Source of the DNA: Monoraphidium neglectum | Lineage: Eukaryota > Chlorophyta > Chlorophyceae > Sphaeropleales > Selenastraceae | Reading direction: 5' to 3' | Assembly (NCBI RefSeq): GCF_000611645.1 | Contig: NW_014012058.1 | Span: 1 to 13,126, forward strand | Length of the DNA: 13,126 nucleotides | Shown here: in pieces, positions 9,501 through 13,126 of the stretch | Layout of the letters: each line of letters starts with the position of its first letter | How positions within the stretch are numbered: the first letter of the stretch is position 1 | Program-made: the position numbers and the translations under genes | Notes under the pieces: model-generated | What the model was told of the DNA's origin: nothing | The model's database searches: none | Seen by the model: only the letters and a program-made list of their open reading frames with translations

Positions 9501-12500
9501 CGGTCCTCCACAAACGCCAGCACGCCTGTGGTGGGGCGGCGAGGCGGGCGGCAGGGTCGAGGGGTGGGCAATGAGGTTGGCAGGTGGGAGTTGGGAGCTG
9601 GGGGCGGGGCGCGCTAAGGGTGCGATGAAGTGCACGGGCGTGTGAATGGCTTGAGGCAAGGGGAGACACGGCCTGAAGGAGCGTGGCAAAGAAAGGAGCG
9701 CCGGCAGAGGCCATGGCAGAGGTGCTGCATGCACTCCCGCCCGCCCCTCGCACTGCAGTCCGCCCGCCGCGGACGCACGCTCTGTCGCTCGGCCCGCTCA
9801 CCCGGCCGGAAGAAGACCTTGGTGTGTCCGATCTCGTACTGCCCCTTCTTGACGCCAAAGGAATCCAGCAGCTCCACGATCGCCTCACGCACGCCGCGGC
9901 CGCCGCCGCTGCCGAGCACTGCCAGGCGGCTCTTGGGCAGCATCACCCTGTACCGCTCCACGAACGCCGCGTGCGGGTAGCGAGTGGGGAACCCCGCGCG
10001 GCTCACGCGCGCGACCTCGAGCACGCCGCAGCAGCGCAGCTGGCCGAGCACGAGGTCGGGCGCGAAGCTGGACGGCACGAGCGCGGCGTTGGGCTTGATG
10101 CAGCGCACGAAGTGGAGGCCCGTCACGTCCAGCATGGCCAGCAGCTCCTTGAGCTGGCTGCTGAAGCGGCTGCTGACCGTGCCGCCGCCGCGGCGGCCCT
10201 CGGACTCGTCCGCGACAACGTCGCCGATGTGGGAGAGCAGCCAGCTGGTGGAGGCGCGCAGCACCTCGACCAGGTCGGCGTTGAGGGTGTCGCGGTTCTT
10301 CTCGAGAAAATTCGCGGTGCTGTAGGCCACGGGGCCCGCGTAGTGGCGCAGCAGGAACTGGTCCTGTTGAAAGGGCGATTGAGTTTGAGGGGAGGGGGGA
10401 AGGCGCGAGCGGAGGAGTGAGAATTTGGGGGGCAAAATTGGGAGGAGGGGCGTGCGGAGGGATGAGAGATACGCGGTGTGCGTGGAGTGGCAGTGGCGCG
10501 GGGAGGGGTGCATGGATGTGGGGAGACAGCAGGCAGGGAGATGGGAGGGGCGCATCCTGGGCGGCAAGCGAACTCGGGGGCCCCGCCCCTCACCGGGTGG
10601 CGCGGGTCTGTGGAGAAGATGGCGTTGTTGGCGAGGGCGTCGCGAAGCGCAGTGACAAAAGTGTCGTCCGACGCCTGCGCGGGTCACATGCGGCGTGGGA
10701 GGCGGCACGGCGCGGGCATCGGCGGCGACGACGTTGAAAAAATCTCTGCAGAGGTGAAGCAGGCAGCGCGACAGCGCTGGTGCGCAATCTGCAAGGAAGA
10801 CGACGCGTGCTGCTCTGCGCGGACCCAGTATCAGGATTACCCCGGCTCACACCTTGGGGAACTTGCACTGGCTGTCCAGGACGGCCAGCACGCCCAGGCC
10901 CTTGGGGGGCAGCGCGTCGATGGCGTCCAGGCAGGCGCTGTTGTCCGTCCACTCCACCTGAGGGCCGGCCGGGTGGGTCGGGCCGACTCAGGTCAAGAGT
11001 GCGCGAAGTAAGGCCGGCAGGGAGGCATTTTGACCCAAGTGGGCTCGCCCTGCATTGCTGTCAGCACGACCGTGCTGAATGCAGGGTCGATCCATCAGCG
11101 CAACATGCTGCAGGGCGTACATAGAACACGCCGCACGTGGGACGTGACGTAAGGCCACCCATCCCTGGGACCCGTCCCTGGCCGCCCATCCCAGGCAACG
11201 CATCTGCCCTTGGCCCCAAACCAGCAGCCGGCCCCCTTGCCTTTGTCCAGTCGATGCCCTCAGACATATACTCCTCCTGCTCCAGCGTGAACAGGTGCTG
11301 CGTGAACTGCGGAGCAGAGGGGGATGGCGCACCCAGCGAGGATGGAGTTCTGAGCAGAAGCGCAGGCGGGCTTAACTTGTGCGAGGATCAGGATAGGAAG
11401 GGTTCACGGGCGGACGAGGCTTGTGGCGCCAGCTCGCGGACAAGACGCGCCCACAGGCAGGGCCGAGGCCGTTGCTGGCCCCAGCAGGCGGCGGCGGGGC
11501 GGGCCGGGCGCGCGCGCCTGCTGCTGCAGCGCCTCGTTGGCGTAGTTGATGCACAGCTGCTCGAAGCTGTTGGTGGCGAAGCACTCGAAGCCGTAGATGT
11601 CCAGGATGGCGATGAACTGGCCGCTGCCGCGGCGACCCGTGTCCAGGGACTCGTTGATGCGCGTCACCACCTGGCGCGGTTCCAAAGGGGGGGGGTCAGG
11701 GGCCGGTCAACGAGAGAGGGGCGCTGAAAGCACGGCAGGGAGGGTGGTTTGCAGAGGGAGGAAGGGCCCGGGAAGCAGGGACATTGCAGCAATGGTGCTT
11801 GGCACTCACGCTGCGCACACCCTCGATGATACGGGCACTGAGGGCCATCCCTGGAAGGCGGGGCTTCAGCTGGGTGCCCCGGCCCGCCCCGCTTCCCCCT
11901 GCCGACACGGCAGCGCACCCATCTGAAGACGCCGGCGTAGATGGCCTTGGCGAGGGCGTCCCGCGTGTCGGACGCCTCGTCCTTGGTGAGCGGCTTGACA
12001 ATCAGCTCGTCGCGCGTGCGGATCTGAATACGATGCGCCACGTGAGCAGCAGAGGCTGGCGCATGTACCCGATGATGCTTGAAGCAAGCCAGGCGGCGCA
12101 GTCGGCAGTGTGGCCAGGCAGCGGCCCGCATTCGCAGCACCGGCAGCAGCTGAGAAGCACAACGCACCGACGCAGTTGCCCGCGCGTTGCAGGCCTGCTG
12201 TCACCCCAGCGCAAAACGCAACGGCTTTCAGCCAGCCCGCGCGGCAGAGCGGGCGCCCCGTCCCGACCGCAAGAGCGGCGTCGCCGCCGCCGCCGCCGCC
12301 ACCACCGCCGCCACCACTGCCGCACCTTCTTGTGTGTCAGCGCGTGCGCCAGCACGTCCAGCGGCACCCCCAGCATGCTCGCCGCCGCCTCCAGCGCCGC
12401 ATCCCTCTCCACCTTTGAGCTGTCGTCCGTGACGCCCACGATTTTGATGTTGCCGAGCCACAGCACGCCTGACAGCAGGGCAAACAGGACCTCCTGCTGA

Positions 12501-13061
12501 TCGGGGCTGATGCCCACGTCGGTCAGCGCCGCGGTGACCTCTGCAAACGCCTTGCCGTCGTCCACGCCCTGGATGCTCTGCGGGGCGGAGCCGCAGGCAG
12601 CAGGGGGGTGGCGCAGAGGGCAGGGGTAAGGAGGCGAGGCGGACAGCTAGCGCTATCACGGGGACGTGACGCGGCGACTGAGCAGGGGCCTTGCCATACG
12701 CGCGAGCGCGGCCTGCACCAGCGGACTAGAGCGCAGCAGACTTGGGAGGGTGAATGCGGTCGCGGGCGGGTGACCTCCCTCGCTTGCGTCCCAAGAGACC
12801 TGTCCTGATCACATCCATAAAAGTGTACTCACGCTAGACAACCAATTGAGCCTGCGCATAGGCAGCTCAAATAAACCTGCATGCGCGCCGTTTCACGTAC
12901 CACAGCAATGCGCGCCCACTCACCAGGCAGCCAGACTGTGAGAGGAACTTAAAGTCCTCCGGCTTGGCGGGCAGCTTCAGCGCCGTCCGCAGCCGCTTGT
13001 CCGCGCCGCGCACCAGCTGGTAGAAGATGTGGTAGGAGCGCTCGCCCTGCAGCTGGCTGAC
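3573..13061 (-). CDS. Class VIII-like unconventional myosin with a giant Ala-rich repeat tail (5'-truncated by window)
   Basis: Exons are 13061-12924, 12577-12326, 12023-11919, 11670-11518, 11306-11241, 10957-10853, 10674-10594, 10363-9802, 9525-4292 and 4082-3573. Joined, they give about 2,400 residues in one frame. The N-terminus with P-loop and switch I lies beyond 13126. The order is motor, IQ neck, charged helix, Ala-rich repeats, Gly-rich linker, coiled coil, conserved tail. Myosins are actin-based ATP-driven motors; plant class VIII members work at the cell cortex, plasmodesmata and endosomes. Class VIII is inferred from 'VLWLGNI' in the motor and from the tail motif at 3759-3908. Land-plant members are roughly 1,100-1,200 residues, so this tail is greatly enlarged. 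The C-terminus is uncertain: either a stop at 3573-3575, or a splice donor (GTGGGT) after the Lys-4 run at 3606 leading to another exon I could not identify. Confidence 0.9.
3759..3908 (-). other. Class VIII-type conserved tail motif
   Basis: The last exon encodes 'DADFIAEV', a short linker, then '[20 protein letters not shown]' followed by LR. Land-plant class VIII tails have the same arrangement: a phenylalanine-x-x-Glu-Val segment, a Pro, then an x-x-Glu-Leu-x-x-Leu helix with Phe/Tyr-x-x-Trp-Lys-Lys-x-(Tyr/Phe)-Lys-x-Arg-Leu-Arg. This is from memory of the family, not from a search. It is the best evidence for class VIII and shows that the repeat-bearing exon is joined to a genuine myosin tail. 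Confidence 0.7.
4038..4082 (-). other. Second half of the tail coiled coil
   Basis: '[15 protein letters not shown]' opens the last exon and continues the heptads of the preceding exon across a 209-bp phase-0 GT-AG intron (4083-4291). A Pro/Gly/Ala-rich linker follows before the conserved tail motif. Confidence 0.7.
4292..4393 (-). other. Tail coiled coil, first half
   Basis: The end of the giant exon encodes a charged helix with Leu/Val heptads ('[20 protein letters not shown]', then '[14 protein letters not shown]'). A Trp-centred coiled coil with Gln repeats is also found at this position in plant class VIII tails. It could mediate dimerisation, though at about 50 residues in total it is short. 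Confidence 0.65.
4394..4501 (-). other. Gly-rich linker in the myosin tail
   Basis: About 36 residues rich in Gly with scattered Arg and Ala lie between the repeat domain and the coiled coil. They read as a flexible, probably disordered hinge. Confidence 0.7.
4502..5638 (-). other. Diverged helical modules, C-terminal flank of the repeat domain
   Basis: About 379 residues continue the 18/21-residue Pro-Glu-x-Val modules of the arrays but with much more sequence change ('[20 protein letters not shown]', '[20 protein letters not shown]'). The last 75 residues (4502-4726) lose the Ala bias and carry aromatic and Arg positions: '[18 protein letters not shown]' and '[18 protein letters not shown]'. 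They look like older, possibly founder-type modules and are the least repetitive part. Confidence 0.75.
5639..6835 (-). repeat. Tandem array of seven 57-aa (171-bp) in-frame repeats
   Basis: Seven head-to-tail units of exactly 171 bp; the first six (from 6835 down) are nearly identical at protein and DNA level, and the seventh has drifted. Each unit is three helix-like modules: '[18 protein letters not shown]' (18 aa), '[21 protein letters not shown]' without its last Ser (21 aa in full) and '[18 protein letters not shown]' (18 aa). Near-identity of third codon positions points to recent unequal exchange or gene conversion. The unit equals the neighbouring 39-aa unit plus one 18-aa module. 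Confidence 0.97.
6836..8122 (-). repeat. Tandem array of eleven 39-aa (117-bp) in-frame repeats
   Basis: Eleven units of exactly 117 bp, abutting the 57-aa array with no linker. Each has two modules: one of 21 residues of the type '[18 protein letters not shown]' plus VAS, and one of 18 residues, '[18 protein letters not shown]'. Each module begins with Ser/Thr-Pro-acid/Ala, a typical helix N-cap, and ends in Pro-Gly-Arg or Ala-Ser, so two helices per unit are likely. Variation is confined to a few positions (Glu/Asp before Gln-Val, Ala/Ser after Leu-Gln, Thr/Val/Met). Confidence 0.97.
8123..9133 (-). other. Diverged helical modules, N-terminal flank of the repeat domain
   Basis: About 337 residues between the charged helix and the 39-aa array. 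The part nearest the array keeps the 39-residue period ('[20 protein letters not shown]', '[19 protein letters not shown]'). The part nearest the neck (8981-9103) carries less Ala-biased modules: '[17 protein letters not shown]' and '[16 protein letters not shown]'. These match the outermost modules at the other end of the domain. Confidence 0.75.
9134..9223 (-). other. Charged single-helix segment after the IQ motifs
   Basis: About 30 residues of alternating Arg/Glu/Ala ('[20 protein letters not shown]' followed by a basic-acidic run). It could extend the lever arm as a stable single alpha helix or form a short coiled coil. Confidence 0.6.
9218..9481 (-). other. Neck with about four IQ-like light-chain sites
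   Basis: Right after the converter come '[13 protein letters not shown]', '[11 protein letters not shown]', '[12 protein letters not shown]' and '[12 protein letters not shown]', spaced about 22-30 residues apart. The third fits the IQ consensus (I/V-Q-x-x-x-R-G-x-x-x-R) closely; the others are degenerate. These would bind calmodulin or related light chains and form the lever arm. Plant class VIII myosins carry three or four. Confidence 0.8.
10958..11240 (-). other. GC-AG intron in the myosin motor
   Basis: The exon ending 'EGIDWTK' must join 'VEWTDN' to match every myosin. The junction base pair pattern is AAG|GCAAGG ... CAG|GTG. GCAAGG is a near-perfect GC-type donor, and no in-phase GT donor is nearby. 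Confidence 0.8.
11307..11517 (-). other. Probable GC-AG intron in the myosin relay region
   Basis: The conserved '[11 protein letters not shown]' must run into '[13 protein letters not shown]'. The only clean join is CAG|GCGCGC ... CAG|TTC, a weak GC donor. A GT donor (GTGGGC at 11449-11454) would keep phase but insert 21 Pro/Arg/Ala-rich residues in the relay helix region. Confidence 0.6.
12282..12320. repeat. GCC/ACC trinucleotide microsatellite inside an intron
   Basis: A run of GCC units with interspersed ACC lies in the intron 12024-12325, next to its donor (GTGCGG at 12320-12325). It has no coding role in the spliced model. Confidence 0.85.
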
Positions 13062-13126
13062 CTGGAGGTGCCCGGTTCACAGCGGTATTCGGAGGGTGGC
13101 AGCGGGGAAGGTGGGCAGGGGGGGAG

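Larger units (their letters stand above)
9802..13061 (-). other. Myosin motor domain (eight exons, missing the ATP-binding N-terminal part)
   Basis: Landmarks in order: '[11 protein letters not shown]' at 13061-12924; 'GVDDGKAF' and 'VLWLGNI' at 12577-12326; 'DALAK' at 12023-11919; switch II and relay 'DIYGFECF' with '[12 protein letters not shown]' at 11670-11518; 'LEQEEY' and 'EGIDW' at 11306-11241; 'WTDN' at 10957-10853; 'DDTF' at 10674-10594. The exon 10363-9802 holds 'HYAGPVAY', 'FLEKNRD', loop 2, 'HFVRCIKPN', the SH helix '[20 protein letters not shown]' and converter '[11 protein letters not shown]'. The TEDS position, 16 residues before DALAK, is Glu (12006-12008), so no activating phosphorylation should be needed. 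Loop 2 is short and has only one Arg pair before Gly-Gly-Gly. All introns are phase 0 except the last (9526-9801), which is phase 1. The intron 13062 onward is cut by the window edge. Confidence 0.95.

Noticed and set aside
11810..11850. Possible mini-exon with 'ARIIEGVRS' between two motor exons, followed by a GTGAGT donor
   Set aside because: The flanking exons already join as Phe-Arg-Trp/Val-Val-Thr-Arg-Ile-Asn, exactly matching the myosin consensus with no missing residues.

Overview
The window looks like nuclear DNA of a green alga (Chlorophyta). It is GC-rich, it carries intron-split genes with short introns (about 180-350 bp), and it encodes a plant-type class VIII-like myosin. All supported genes lie on the minus strand, so transcription runs from high to low coordinates. 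The species cannot be named from sequence alone.

Layout in transcription order: (1) About 13061 down to 3573 holds most of a myosin heavy-chain gene, truncated at its 5' end by the window edge. Eight spliced exons encode the motor domain from just after switch I to the converter. Next comes one giant intronless exon of 5,234 bp that encodes IQ motifs, a charged helix, about 1,530 residues of Ala-rich helical repeats, a Gly-rich linker and a coiled coil. A last exon carries a class VIII-type tail signature. (2) 3572 to 2597 is intergenic or UTR sequence with a (CA)n microsatellite and possible TGTAA polyadenylation signals. (3) 2596 to 1553 is a complete three-exon gene for a 208-residue charged helical protein that I do not recognise. 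(4) 1552 to 1001 holds nothing I can support apart from the expected 3' UTR. (5) 1000 to 257 is an open frame resembling the C-terminal tail of algal LINE-type retrotransposon polyproteins, probably a relic.

The main point of interest is the myosin tail. Two abutting, in-frame tandem arrays (11 x 39 aa, then 7 x 57 aa, equal to 117-bp and 171-bp DNA periods) sit inside diverged copies of the same 18/21-residue helical modules. Together they separate the lever arm from a conserved class VIII tail. Two introns in the motor region also appear to use GC-AG instead of GT-AG splice sites.
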